NCBI GenBank assembly: GCA_020284085.1
Contig: JACEVL010000046.1
Coordinates: 1-64,000, forward strand
Direction: 5' to 3'
Source of the DNA: Aporrectodea caliginosa
Lineage: Eukaryota; Annelida; Clitellata; Crassiclitellata; Lumbricidae
DNA: 64,000 nt
This document shows, in pieces, positions 12,702 through 24,530 of the stretch; position 1 is the stretch's first letter, and the number at the start of each line of letters is the position of its first letter. Under the pieces are notes generated by a model. It had not been told where the DNA came from. It worked only from the letters and a program-made list of their open reading frames with translations, and made no database searches. The translations under genes were made by a program, and so were the position numbers.

Positions 12702-15700
12702 GTGTAACTGAAAGGGCTATCCCTCTTCCATATTGGACATACATGTAGGGTCAACAAAAGAAACTGGCGAAGGCCACAGCGTTAAAGCGCTGAATTGTCA
12801 ACGAAAGTCTTTGGAAGAGAAAGGTCGTCTCTCTGACTTCGTCCGTCGCCTTTGTCAGATGACGGCCCATCTCTGTGATTAATGCAAGGCCTCTTAAGTT
12901 AATGGGACCTAAAGTTTCCAGGACCAGCGGGATGAAGTCATGTGTGTCTAGAATGGTCTGGCATTTTTGATTTTTTTTCTGTTGTCCGCTATTTCTGCTG
13001 CTGCTCCTGCTGTCACGGCCGTTGTCTGTAGGTAGGAAGGCTATAGTGTGTCAACCACCGTTGCGTCCCACACGAGGTTTCGGCCCGCTCTCCATGGTAT
13101 AAGGGTGGTGCCTTCCGGTCTCTTACCATTCGAGCGCAGCATGCCCCGTGGCTACTTTTTAACCGCTGCGAAGCCGGTGTCGCGTGACAGAGTTCCCCCC
13201 TAAAGGTCTCCCCGGAGACTCTATTTCGAAACAGATTCTCCCCCGGCGGATCTGTCTCAGAATAAATTCGCCCCCGGAGACTATATTCTGAAACAAAGTC
13301 TGCGGGGGTGTGAGAGAATGCTTCATCCCCAGTTGAAATAAAGTCTCCCCGGGGAGACTTTATTTCATTTTCAAACAATTTATTGTTCCCAGTTTTAATC
13401 AACAATCATGCACTTATTGTCATAGTTGCCATTTTTTAGGAACTAATAGTTTTTATTTATTAATTTTAGCAACTAATAAGCATAGTGAAGTATTAAAAAC
13501 AATTTTAACTGAGTATCAGCAACATAAAGATTTAAATGATTAAGCATTTATTAGACGAGTAGGCCTACGCATAGTCTTCATAAATAATTTCAAGTTAGGC
13601 ATTCGACGAATGGTGATAGGGATGTTGTTCCATACCAAAAGTAGGCCTACCATGGATACATTCGCTTATTTGTAGGATGTTGGGTGTTTATCTGGTCAAT
13701 TAATTCTAAAGCCTTTGTGGCTATTCCCATACTTTAAGTTAGTAAATTATTTCGTATGGTCAATTTAAAATGGAGGCTAGATTGATGACAACATGTGTAC
13801 CCGTACGTAGAAGCTGAATCCATGAGAATAGTTGTTTCACTGATGAAAAATATTTTTTACTTACATAGAATTTCGGTAATTTTTTTAATAAAATGGAGGC
13901 TGGATCGAAGGTAGTTACCATGGACATAGGTAGACTGCTTACTTACCAACGTCAAGTATTGCACTGAAAACATTAAAAAATAATTTACCAACCTAAACTA
14001 CGGGATTACCACTTTGTATTTACTGATTAATGCGACATAGGCTACAATCACACCAAATTTTATAGCTAACCAATCAACTTTATTTTAGCTTGCTTGGTTT
14101 AACAAAATTCTGCACTGTTTCACAAAGTAGTACTTTTTAAAGCAACTTCTTGCCAATGTAGGCCTATGCTAACTATAATACTGAATCTGTTGAGATCATC
14201 TAAGTCTAAGCAGAAAATGTAATGAACTTCAGCTACGAATAATAATTTGTCTGTAATAAGTTTATTTAACGACGCCGTTATATCGACGATGATTGAATAA
14301 AAAACGAATAATTTTTTTGGTGTGCCCTTATAAAGGAATCGAATCAACTAAGTTCTAGCGTTTATTACCTCCATGAGCAAATAACATTCGATATTAAGCC
14401 GAATAACTCCATGGTTCAACAAATGCTTCAGTAGTCTTCATCTCAAGCCTGTACAGGCTTCACGAACTACAATGCTTTATTTTCTTTAATAATTATTGAT
14501 ATTGGCCTATCGACACTAAATAGGTTTGATTTAGCTTCACTTATTCAGTGGATCTTTGAATGCTAGCAATAATAAGCAACGAATATCATGTTAACCAGAT
14601 CAATGGACGAATGGTAGGCCTATTCCGCATCAAAAGATTCACAGAAAATCAAGTGCAAGCTCATATCAGTTGAATGTTAGGCCTAATCTGCATCAAGAAT
14701 CGCATAAAAGCCACGAGCTAGCTCGTATCAGGAAGTCAGTACAGGTATAGTTATTCCAATGCATTGTTTCAGAGTCCTTGTATAGCTAATAAGCTGGCCT
14801 GATATTATATCTGACGCTAATAATATTGAACGACCAATATCCAACACAGTTTCAGTGGTAGATCTAAGTCATCTAACCCTTAAAGAATCAGCGGGAAGCT
14901 AACTAGAGATCCTGGTGGCCGAGTGGGTTGGTAGCCCGCTCTCCACGTCGGCGGCCCGGGTTCGCTTTCCGGTCGGTCGGTTTATCAGAGATTAATTTCT
15001 CGGATCTTTACTGCGGGTGGCTCGGTCGCAATATAAACGTGGAGTACAATACAACACAATACAACACAACACAATATACTGGGACGCGGTGGTATAGGGG
15101 TATGTTCGGTGCCTTGCAGCTGGAGGGTTGCGGGTTCGAATCCACCTCAAAGCCGCCGCGTAGTGACCCTGGGCAAGTCCTTCACTCGCAATTGCTCATG
15201 CGCTTCGGCGTGAAACTCCGATTCAGCGTCCGCGCAGTAGTCGGGAGCGCCTCTGAATGGGCAATCTGGTAGAGGCGCTATAACAAGTGTTCAAATACAA
15301 AAATACAATATACAATAGCGTTAGTTGGCAAAAGGACTGCAGCATTAATTATTGAATGGGATAGGGATTACTGATCACAGAATCGTTTCAGAAACTAGCA
15401 CCAGTAAAATGCTTAGGCAAGTTAGGCCCTACTTGCGGTCAGAGCCATTTCCTTAATTAGGCTAGAACAAACAATGTGTGTAAACTAGGCCTATCCATTG
15501 CGTTTTATTGACATAAGCGTCCAACATCCTAGTGGTGTTCTACATTTACTCTTATAAAACATTTATTTCATAATTTTCTGATTTCATTTCATGTTTTTCA
15601 TGTCCAATTCAAATAGTAAACACATGTATCGTAGACGGGGAGATTCTATTTCAATGGGGAGACTTTGTTTTGATACAGAGTCTCCGGGGATACATTATTT

Positions 15701-16220
15701 CAGCCAGGGGGAGACTCTGTTTCGGGGGAGACTTTATCTCATGACACCGGCTTTGATCAGACTGCGATGGATCAAGTCGTTGATGGCGGTGCGTCTGGCC
15801 ACTCGACCAATTCCCAAAGAGCAAGAGAGGCCGTGTGTTCCTCTAGCGGTAACCAATGAGCCGCATGCGCACACGTGAGGTTGACATAATGTTGGCCCTC
15901 AGACGAAGGCCAACCGCCACCCTGATGGCCTCATCGCTGAGCCTGAGGCCGCAGGATGTAATCGCTGGCGTGATGGAAGGACACGGCTTTCAGGCGCACC
16001 TGTTCGCTCAGCTCTGTGGTGGAAAGGAGTAGTTCCGAATGCTCTCTTTGAAGAATCGGGTTGTCCCATTTGGCTTGTATATTTGCTGGAGAGTATTCCG
16101 TCAAAGACAACCCAGTTATTGTCTGCCAGTGCGTGGATAGGTTCGTGTAATGCAAATCTGGTTGACTGTCCAGTACGCATAAGATGTTTGACTGGAGCTC
16201 GGAGGTGCCCGCGGATTATA

Positions 16221-16271
<51 letters not shown>

Positions 16272-16669
16272 GTCATTGTTAAAACACGGTAAGGCTTAGT
16301 GTTGCTGAGTTGGTCGCTCCTCAGCGCCGGGCAACCTCGACATGGTGCCCTGGAAGGCAACCGCGTTGAAACGCTGGACCGTAACCGACAGGCGCTGGAG
16401 GATGAATCCTGTCTCTCGGGTGTCTCCGGATATTCTCGTCAGGCGGCGACCCATCTCGGAGATGAAGGCGAGACCCTCTCTGTTGAGAGGGCCAAGGGTC
16501 TCCAGGGCTACAGGGACGAAGGTGTACCTCCTCTGTAGATCTGCGTATTTGGCGTGTTTCCTTGTGGCAGCCAACTCCGCCGCCCTTCCAGCTTCGGTCG
16601 CCGTCTCAGGGATGTATGAGGCGGCCACGGTATCCACCACCGTCGCGTCCCATATCAAGTTCCGCCCGA

Positions 16670-16747
<78 letters not shown>

Positions 16748-17144
16748 GAACTGATTAAAAGTAACTGTTTTCAATATTTTATAAGCCTTCGATCAGTCCT
16801 GGGCTACTGTTGTTGCAATCTGTGGTGCCTAAAGCAGATAGAGAGTTTCCAATTTGTAGGGCGACTGATAAGCGTTGTAGAAGATGACTAGTCTCACGCT
16901 GGTCGCTTGTCGCTGCTGAGATCTTGCGTCCTAGTTCTTGAACAAACTGCAGTGATTCTGTGTGCCAGCTTCCTTCAGTTTTATTATTATTATTATTATT
17001 ATTTTATTATTATTTTATTTTTATTTTTTTTTTTTTGCCCGAGGTATCAGTGATCCCTCAGGCGATCCAAACAATATCTGGAGATGTTACTGATGGTGGT
17101 CTGGAACGGCAACTCACTCTGCAGTGTCTGGTTGGGCAAATGTC

Positions 17145-17222
<78 letters not shown>

Positions 17223-17415
17223 TTATTTTACCCGAGGTATCAAGGATCCCTCAGGTGGCCTAAAACGTCCGGAGACTGCTGGAGAAGATTGTTATTTTGG
17301 AATGGTGTTGTCAGTCGTTTTGTCCGAAAAGGTTCCCCGGAACGCGATGGCATTGAAGCGTTAGACGTTTATAGAGAGTCGTTGAAAGAGAAAAGACGAC
17401 TCCCTCGGGTCTCCG

Positions 17416-17505
<90 letters not shown>

Positions 17506-20500
17506 ACTACTACTATTATTACTATTCAGTGTTGGGTATGAGTTAACTCAGATGAGTTTAAACTCACGAGTTAACTCACTTGCTGTGATTTATGAGTTTG
17601 AGTTAACTCATCTTAAAGAGTGTGAGTTATGAGTTTGAGTTAACTCATATTTTCTGTGAGTTTGAGTTATATCTCAATTATTTCAAACTCAACTCACTCG
17701 GCACATATTATGTTGAAACAAGCCGGTTTTTTAAATATCGGAACAGGCTGTCACACACCAACTTTTAAAAACTTCTGCTTAAAGCTAATACCAGTCATGT
17801 TTGAGATGTGAAACATGTGGACTGTGGTGTTTATTTTGACTCAGTAATAATAACCTGATTTATCCATTATCCCATGAATAATAATAACAGTTATACTAGT
17901 AATAATAAACTGATGATACCATTTCCTGGTAACTGTGTATTTGTACAACGTTCGATTAGAACGTGCTGGTATGAGACAAGTGAGTTGATGAGTTAACTCA
18001 TTTAACAACTGAGTTTGAGTTAACTCATTTCACTTAGGATGAGTTGAGTTTGAGTTTAAACTCATTTTGAGGTGCATGAGTTGAGTTTTGATTTAACTCA
18101 TTTCTTGTGTGAGTTTACCCAACACTGTTACTATTATTATCATTATTATTATTATGAGGAAAACATTAGGTACAGAGATACTATTATATCAATGGAGCAA
18201 AAATCACTTTAACCTGCTGGCAAGCATGATGATTATAATTTTGAGATATGGGCTTGAAAAGTGCAAAGCATGCAAACTTAATATAATTTATAATTACACA
18301 TAATTAAATATAATGACATAATATTACTGCACATCAGTTAATTTTAACAATAAATAATAATTTACAACAAAGTTCATGTACTGCGTGTCGCTGTTTTCAA
18401 TTTTACCTGCATTTATTCGACATCTAATTATCATCTGTACAGGAAGTTGCCAGGTGATAGTCGCCCCATTGAATATGGCGGTCGTTGTTGGCCAAAGACT
18501 GGACATGATGTGTCAACCAGAAAGCACCTTCACCGTACGCGCGTGGGTCTATCAACCGCCCTTCAATTTAACTGATCTGAAGATTTATGCGAATTGGAGT
18601 ACACCAAGGATTCACATCGACCGTTTTGGTTATGACACCGACAGCAATGATTCGATCAATATTTACCTCAACTCAACAGGACCGGAAGACGCTGGGACCT
18701 ACAACTGTTTTGTTCAGCTAGGATCAAGACAAACTGATAGCTACAGCGCCCAGGTCATTGTCTTAGGTAAGCTGTGAGCCTGTTGTGTTCTCTGCCCTAA
18801 GTTATAATGATGTCCAGCCTTCCATGCGTTATGATTTAGGCAGCATCAAACACAATATGCAATAAACTGGAGAAATGTTAATGCTGTGTGATGAACACCC
18901 CAAACATTTTAGTTACCTGCTCTTGAATGTATATGTTTTAAAGACACTTTTGCATATTGACATCTATCATTACACATAAGTATAAAATGTTAATATAATT
19001 TAAGTTACTATGCAAAGGTTTCTCACAAATATTGCTTAAAATATTTTCAACTTAGATCTATTTTGTAAGTTTTACTTATTACCCAATGTAAACCCAATCC
19101 TTCTTAAACTATGCACTGGTGTGCATTTTACGCACAGAACACTCAGCCGTATATTGTTCTGTAACCAAGCTAATAATCTTGACGAGTCTCTTATCTATGA
19201 ACGATTGCACGTATGCTTCGTTGATATTGTTATTTGCACCACTAATAATTTATCTAAAGACAGTCATTATTGGATATTATTAACTGCATTATCTTCCTAT
19301 TGTTGATTTTGTCATTATAAATAACTGACTAATGACTTTGCTGTAGAGACAGAACCAGTCTGCGAGGATGTGATGTCTACGGCTTACAACTACACCTTAG
19401 AAGAAGGCAGCGTTGTCTGGTTGAGATGCAGCCTTAACTTCAGAGGAAGTTTGGCCCCAACTATGGAATGGAGACAACATGGAGGATCTGGAGAAATAGA
19501 TGAGCGTAATCATAATTTAACAGGAATGGTTGAAACCATAGTCATTTCAGATACTAACATAACTTCAACGTTGTCTATAGTCATCGATGCAACCTACAAC
19601 GCAACCTTTTTCACGTGCAAAACCAATTTTCAATGGGACAACACAAGCAGCCCGATCTCCACAGCTACAAACGCACCTGACTACAGCTACACATGGAATT
19701 CATCCGTTGTCAGAACTTCTGACCATATATCTATACAGAATGAGTCGTGTAAGAAAATATTTTTTATAGCTGTAAAATGATATTTGATGTCAATTATTGT
19801 TAATACTCATGTAGCAATTAATCATAACGTCTTATAAACGTCATATAATCATATAAAGTATGATAAAGGTAGTAGCAGTTGAGCCAGTACAGTGATACTA
19901 TGTGACAGTGTATGGTCTTAGAGGGACCGTATTGAGTGAGCGTCTGTGCACCGCCTCCTGCCAGAGATCATTTAGAGGATCCTTCTTCCCACACCGTCCT
20001 GCCTTATAGTTATCCAGTGTTTATGTTTTTATCTGCAGGGTTAACAACAGTATATACAAGCATTGTTGTTCTGTCGATTTGCGCTGCTTTTGTGACAATC
20101 TCAATCTGTATCGTTAACAGGAGAAAGTTCAAATCAGGTGCAGTAATTTTCTTACATGCATAAGTTTTTGATATATCGCATCGCATCATGATATTATGTT
20201 TGTCTTCGCATCACTGGGTGTTATGAGTAGCTTAAATGGTTAGTAAATTGCTTAATGGCGCTTTAAAAGAGACGGTGGTTGTTTGCAGCTTTCAATGCAT
20301 GATAAAGGTAATAGTAGTTGAACGCCGAACGAGATCATGTTCTCATATCCAAGGATTTGATCGTGCTTCGTGTGAAATTGGAAGGAAATCCATGTTGCTC
20401 AAAAGAGAGGGTTGTTAAACTGAATTCCATTATATATACCAATGCACTATCAAGTCATTAATCATAGTCGTGTCATTACATTCACCAATCCACAATAATT

Positions 20501-20783
20501 ATTGTCTAATAACATTTATAATTACGAAGTCACATTTACCGCGTGAATAGACTTTGCTGGCCCACTTGAAATAACATTCAAGACCATAAATTCTAATTAA
20601 AACCTCTAATTAAATTCTATCTAAGGAAAAGTGCCGAAGATTTTGTGGTAAAAATGTGGTGGCTATGTGATTAACACAGGTTCAATTGAGAAGGCAGAAG
20701 AATCTCCAGCTGACTCAAATCAGAACGTGGCCACCGACGCAAATGCAACAATCGGAGACTCTCAGACAGCAGCATACATGTAG
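9945..20783 (+). CDS. Ig-superfamily receptor gene 2 (V + Ig + TM, short tail)
   Basis: Exons are 9945-9987 (signal, [14 protein letters not shown]), 18443-18766 (V), 19347-19748 (Ig2), 20039-20137 (TM) and 20680-20783 (tail), all phase 1, 324 codons with the stop. Intron 1 is stretched to 8.5 kb by retrotransposon debris. The V domain (SCQVIVAP at its start, MMCQP, DAGTYNC) is nearly identical to that of gene 4. Ig2 is 134 codons, shorter than in the paralogues because of a shorter stalk. The TM exon ends RRKFKS. The tail stops at TAG 20781-20783 right after AAYM, where gene 3 has Gly. This is a membrane receptor with a truncated tail; ligand and activity are unknown. Pairing the distant signal exon with this V exon rests on order, phase and likeness to the other units. 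Confidence 0.75.
10358..12109 (-). mobile_element. RLE-type non-LTR retrotransposon, 3'-truncated copy
   Basis: One open frame of about 580 codons from the ATG at 12109; the frame itself is open back to 12160. At the N-terminus a Cys/His motif (CSVCH...HLHG...CPGS) matches the full copy at 59770-62754. The reverse-transcriptase domain is complete through motif A ([16 protein letters not shown]), the [11 protein letters not shown] block and the catalytic FGYLDD. The match stops after SFRKF and the frame ends at 10358. The linker, the CCHC knuckle and the endonuclease are missing, so this copy cannot move by itself. The roughly 330-bp 5' leader runs up to the (TTA)n at 12492. Loss of the 3' end is unusual, since non-LTR copies normally lose the 5' end. 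Confidence 0.85.
12492..12700. repeat. (TTA)n arrays
   Basis: Two TTA arrays (12492-12544 and 12619-12700) separated by a T-rich spacer. The first meets the 5' leader of the truncated RLE copy; the second meets the 3' end of another RLE fragment. This is consistent with insertion into, or tailing by, TTA repeats. Confidence 0.9.
12701..13185 (-). pseudogene. RLE retrotransposon C-terminal fragment 1
   Basis: On the minus strand, frame-shifted coding sequence resembles the endonuclease end of the full copy: [17 protein letters not shown] followed by WDATVVDT, then [20 protein letters not shown] and [17 protein letters not shown]. Its 3' end lies against (TTA)n. It is 5'-truncated and broken. 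Confidence 0.8.
13186..13380. repeat. Palindromic GGAGACT repeat, copy 1
   Basis: Tandem variants of a unit with AGTCTCC / GGAGACT palindromes and 'TTTATTTCA' spacers, including AGTCTCCCCGGGGAGACT near 13347. A second array of the same kind lies at 15625-15745. Both abut RLE fragments at a 'CCGGTGTC' sequence. Confidence 0.75.
13381..14908. other. Non-coding intron sequence of gene 2
   Basis: No gene or exon recognised. It is AT-rich with five TAGGCCTA palindromes. A roughly 20-bp direct repeat 'GCCTTTGTGGCTATTCCCAT' occurs here at 13711 and also at 12475, next to the RLE leader. Confidence 0.6.
14909..15060 (+). mobile_element. tRNA-like SINE head with (ACAAT)n end
   Basis: A-box-like TGGCCGAGTGGGTT and B-box-like GGGTTCGCTTTCC are spaced as in a tRNA. 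The sequence ends in (ACAAY)n repeats. It reads as a pol III-derived SINE, not a working tRNA. Confidence 0.6.
15078..15300 (+). mobile_element. tRNA-derived SINE, copy B
   Basis: The head 'ACGCGGTGGTATAGGGGTA' is followed by the B box GGGTTCGAATCC and then the body 'CCCTGGGCAAGTCCTTCAC', shared with the reverse-oriented SINEs downstream of genes 1-3. It ends near a 'GGCGCTATAA' and A-rich sequence. Confidence 0.7.
15625..15745. repeat. Palindromic GGAGACT repeat, copy 2
   Basis: Several GGGGAGACTYTRTTTC units in tandem, related to 13186-13380. Confidence 0.75.
15746..16216 (-). pseudogene. RLE retrotransposon internal fragment
   Basis: Minus-strand translations match the linker and CCHC knuckle of the full copy ([37 protein letters not shown]) but in several frames. 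It is a dead fragment beginning at a (TTA)n array on its 5' side. Confidence 0.8.
16217..16272. repeat. (TTA)n array
   Basis: Trinucleotide array lying between two RLE fragments. Confidence 0.95.
16273..16668 (-). pseudogene. RLE retrotransposon C-terminal fragment 2
   Basis: Open on the minus strand from [10 protein letters not shown] to FNAVAFQGT, that is, the last part of the endonuclease domain and the C-terminus ([20 protein letters not shown]). It is 5'-truncated inside the endonuclease and flanked by (TTA)n on both sides (16217-16272 and 16669-16747). Confidence 0.85.
16669..16747. repeat. (TTA)n array
   Basis: Trinucleotide array at the 5' edge of RLE fragment 2. Poly-Leu or poly-Tyr frames across it are repeat products. 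Confidence 0.95.
16748..17525. repeat. TTA arrays with short RLE 3' fragments
   Basis: Arrays at 16980-17025, 17141-17227 and 17419-17503 separate small fragments. A minus-strand piece at 17230-17420 resembles the last residues of the RLE protein (codons for PETRG and LFSFNDSL). A direct repeat 'CCCGAGGTATCA' plus 'GATCCCTCAGG' is seen at 17037 and 17229. The rest is unassigned. Confidence 0.7.
17527..18127. mobile_element. hAT-type MITE with perfect 8-bp target duplication
   Basis: Ends are CAGTGTTGGGTA at the left and TACCCAACACTG at the right, flanked by identical 8-mers TTACTATT (17519-17526 and 18128-18135). Terminal CAG..TG and an 8-bp duplication are hAT hallmarks. The 601-bp body is packed near both ends with the palindrome GAGTTAACTCA and variants such as GAGTTTAAACTC. 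There is no ORF, so it is non-autonomous. Confidence 0.9.
18136..18442. other. Intron just upstream of gene 2 V exon
   Basis: No gene. It is closely similar to 46980-47226 before the V exon of gene 4, so the duplicated tract includes this intron. Confidence 0.6.
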
Positions 20784-20900
20784 CTAACGTCTTTCACCCA
20801 AGCATCACGATCTGCCTACACAAGAATCGACATTGCTGGAATGATGCCTACCATGCCAAGCCACCCATCACCTCATTATGAGAATATGGCATATTTATAA
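20784..20900 (+). pseudogene. Untranslated remainder of the gene 2 tail
   Basis: The frame stays open after TAG 20781-20783 for 38 codons to TAA 20898-20900. It would read FTQASRSAYTRIDIAG...SPHYENMAYL, matching the gene 3 tail with its ITIM-like SAYTRI and the YENM tyrosine. The stop is at a different codon from the one in gene 1, so the two truncations are independent. Confidence 0.75.
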
Positions 20901-23288
20901 ATGCCACCAGCAAAGATCTGGTTTTCCCTTTTATGTAGTTAGATACCTCGACTTTCTTTGAACAAATTAAACAAATTAACCGTACAGACAACTCTTTGAG
21001 AAGTTGATGAACTAAAATATTTTCCAACATATGTGTCTTTAGTTACAAATCAAACACTTTTGAGTACAAGCAATTATAAATAACTGCAGGGCAAAAGATG
21101 AAAATATCTGACTATGACGATATTAAAAATATTATAGAAAATTTAAATGACGCCTCTAGGTAACATCAAAACAACGATATTCGCCAAAGGTGTACCGGCA
21201 CCATGAAATAGAAAACAGATTTCCAAGCTGTGCGGATCGGACTTATAAGTATATTAATTTCAAATGTTAAATAAGAGTCAAAATATGTTATGTAGCATAA
21301 TAACCAGTATGCTACTAAAATGTTATAACTTAGCCACTAGTATACTGTATATTTCTGTAGTGCCTTTAGCCATTAATTAAGCAACGGTTAAATGTATGTT
21401 AAGAAAAGTTGTTCCATTCATGCCTGAATAACGAGTTAATCTATTATCGATAATCTTTTAGAGCAAATTTCTGTCCTTTCTACGATACTAATCTACAAGA
21501 GAAAGACATTATAAGCTCTGTAATTTTTGCCCTCTCGTTCTTCGGCTTGATGTATCCAGCGAATCTTATAATATTTTGGTTTCGATACGAACTGTGTTTT
21601 TATGTTTTTACAATAAACAATGGAGCAATAGAGTCTTCAGACTAGATCAAATATTAAATGTAGGCCTACGGAAAAGGTAGAATCTAAGCTTAGCTCTGAA
21701 AAGTGATAAGTTAATTAAAATCAGGTCAGGAAATTCAGAAATAATAGGCCTACTGAAATATCAAAGTGGTAGGCATGGCATGCTGAGAGAGAGGATCAAT
21801 AAGAGATGAGATTAAGGGTCAGGGTTTGTGACAAACTATTTCAGATATATATTGAAGAAAAGAGGAGAAGAAGAGATGCTAAGGCATACCTCAACTAGTA
21901 GCCAGAAGGGTACATAAGAGCGGATTAACAGAATCGTTTTAAATAGCACGTTCTTCAAACTTTTAATGCATAGTCACATTCAGCGGCGCCGCCAGGATTT
22001 TAATTGTGTACGCACAATAGGCAGGAGAGCACACGTAGGCCGGGGCCCGGGGAAGAAAGTATGCGGGGGTAGGATGAACGAGCGCCGATAGGGGAGGGGT
22101 TTGAAACCCCTCATCTCCCCACTTGAAACTTTTTTTAATTTCCACACTGTAATGGTAGCATTTTGAGCAGTCATCTGAGAAAAATTGCTCTATAATTTTA
22201 GTGCTGGTAGGAACCAGCTGTCACTCGTAGGCGTCGTAGCTAAGATGTAGTTTGAGTCGTGTTTGAATTTGACTGCGGACAATAATACCAAACCAGACAT
22301 TTATGGAAATTAATATAAAAACTAGAAAATACGTTCAATTTAATTTTCAAGAACGCCATAAGCCTTTAAGTAAGCATACTGCTGACCAGACACAATTAGC
22401 AGAAATAGTTTGCAGATGGTACACAAACCAAGCAAGAAGGATTCAACTACCGAATCGTGAAGCCATGTGGTAATGATGTAGTTTTACTAAATTAATTGTA
22501 ATCGTAGTGTCGTGGGAAGAAAATTCCAACAGAAATTAGTGTGCATCGTCTGTTACACTATAGCTCTAGCAATTTCAGGCTGCATGCCCAACACAGCCAT
22601 TAAGATAGAACTGCTTGGGCGAAGTCTACGTTGATGATGTCAAGAAATTCCAGGATGATAAACAACATATCAAAACCCATGCCATGTATGTAAGTACCCT
22701 GAGAATTATAAGGCACATTTATTAACCTCTAAATCGTAAAATCAAAATTTATGACGCTATACTCTAAAGCTAAGCGCAAAGCACCTGCCTATTCCTGAGC
22801 GCTGCGTCATGTCAGAGGGTTGTCGAGAGATTGATGTCCGGTGGAGGTCTGAGTCCGGTTGCCAAGAGCAGATGCTAGCGGCGGAAGGTAAGATAATTCC
22901 AGGTCTATTAAGGTCAACGTCACTGACAACCGCACAATCTCATAATCTTCTAAAATCATAGCCTATGAAAATCTTCGAAATGTCACAGTGCCACACAAAA
23001 TCCACGCCAGGGAGACCAATATATATGTACACTGACGCTATATCAAATCAAGTCCTCAATAGCCGCCAGGTCAGAATCCGAGGAGGACAGATCTAGATCG
23101 CTGATTAGAGATGATCGGTTTATCATGAAGGTACAAGCTACGAATAAGCGATCATTGAAAGTAAAACTTTATAAATGGCCGAGCATTCCAGATCTTCGAC
23201 TCATTGTTAGAAGTAATTCAAACTTGTGAAGAATTTTTAACAATAATAATAACAACAACGACAACAAGAACAAGAACAAGAAATAGAC
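20901..23288. other. Gene 2 3' flank, no gene
   Basis: The first 490 bp align with the 3' flanks of genes 1 and 3. The LINE relic found after those genes is missing here: 'TTAATTAAGCAAC' runs straight on. A G/C-rich patch at 21980-22110 starting 'AGCGGCGCCGCCAGG' may be one end of a repeat. No supported gene. Confidence 0.6.
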
Positions 23289-24530
23289 AGGTCGTACCCC
23301 TAGTACTATAAGGTTCTATGTCCACTTTTTTGAAAATTCAACCTAAGGGTATATCCGTTATCAGGATCACATGGGCTATGTCCTGAATCGTCCAGCTTAA
23401 CTTGGGACCCTTTGTTAAGCGCTATATGTCAGTGTAATATAGGTCTATGTCCATAAATTGAGACAGTGTTCTAAAGCTACACAGGTACAAGTCGACAACC
23501 AATAGAATGGATAATTTTGTATCACGTGCATGTTCGATATAATCGCGATCGAGTGACATTTGACAAAATTATACGGCGTTATGTCCATAGCCAATACAAG
23601 TGAGAGATCTTAACACGTGACTTGGACTTGTATCCCTACAGCACTGACGTCGTATGCAATCATGGCGACGCTTCGCCGTAGCAATAGACGACTCGCAAAA
23701 AAAAGAATTTCAGACGATTGCTTTGTATGGGAGTATGAATTTAAGAATAAAAGGCAAGTTTCTAACAGTATACTTACATTTTCTGTGATCGTTTGACCTA
23801 AACTGCACTGTGACAATTCCACGTCACTTCAAACTGTTTCGTAACAGAGTTCCTTGTGGACATAGTGCCATATAATTTTAACACTGCGTTGTGTTTAACT
23901 GATATTCATTCGCCTGTCCATAACGTTACATGAGTATAGAATATCATATTAACTATTGAGAATGAGCTGTTAAAGATTGCATTTCAAAGTCCTACATTTG
24001 AAATTATTGTAATGTCCTTCATGTAGGCCTGTTGATTGTGATTTCACACTGGTTTGTTACGAAGCTAACAGCCGTCTTTCTAGAAACGTCTTCAGGAACA
24101 CCAGGTCCTGTAGCATAGCTATTAGTCTTTTGCGCCAGAAGAAAAGGCACAAAATTTGTAACCCTTACCCAAAGTTTAAGAATACTTAATTTCCCATTGT
24201 ATTAAGTTTTGCATCACTTTCAACCGCAGTTAATGCTTTGGTGGCTAATGTACAAGGTACGATTTTATTACCGTCACCAACAGTGTCCCCCCTTGCACCA
24301 AAGTCTGTCTGAGCCTCTGCCTTTTACTTCCAATCCAGCAGTATCCATCCTGGGGACCCTCCATTCATTTACACAAATATAACTTGAAAATGTTGTAAGA
24401 GCTTATAATGTAGTACTGTTGCTGAGAGTTATTTACTTTACAGTATTGCTTATAATTTTTGGCGCTCCTTTCGAAATATTTTATTATCATTCCTATTCTG
24501 CACACTGATCAGGTCAAAGAAGAAAGATTC

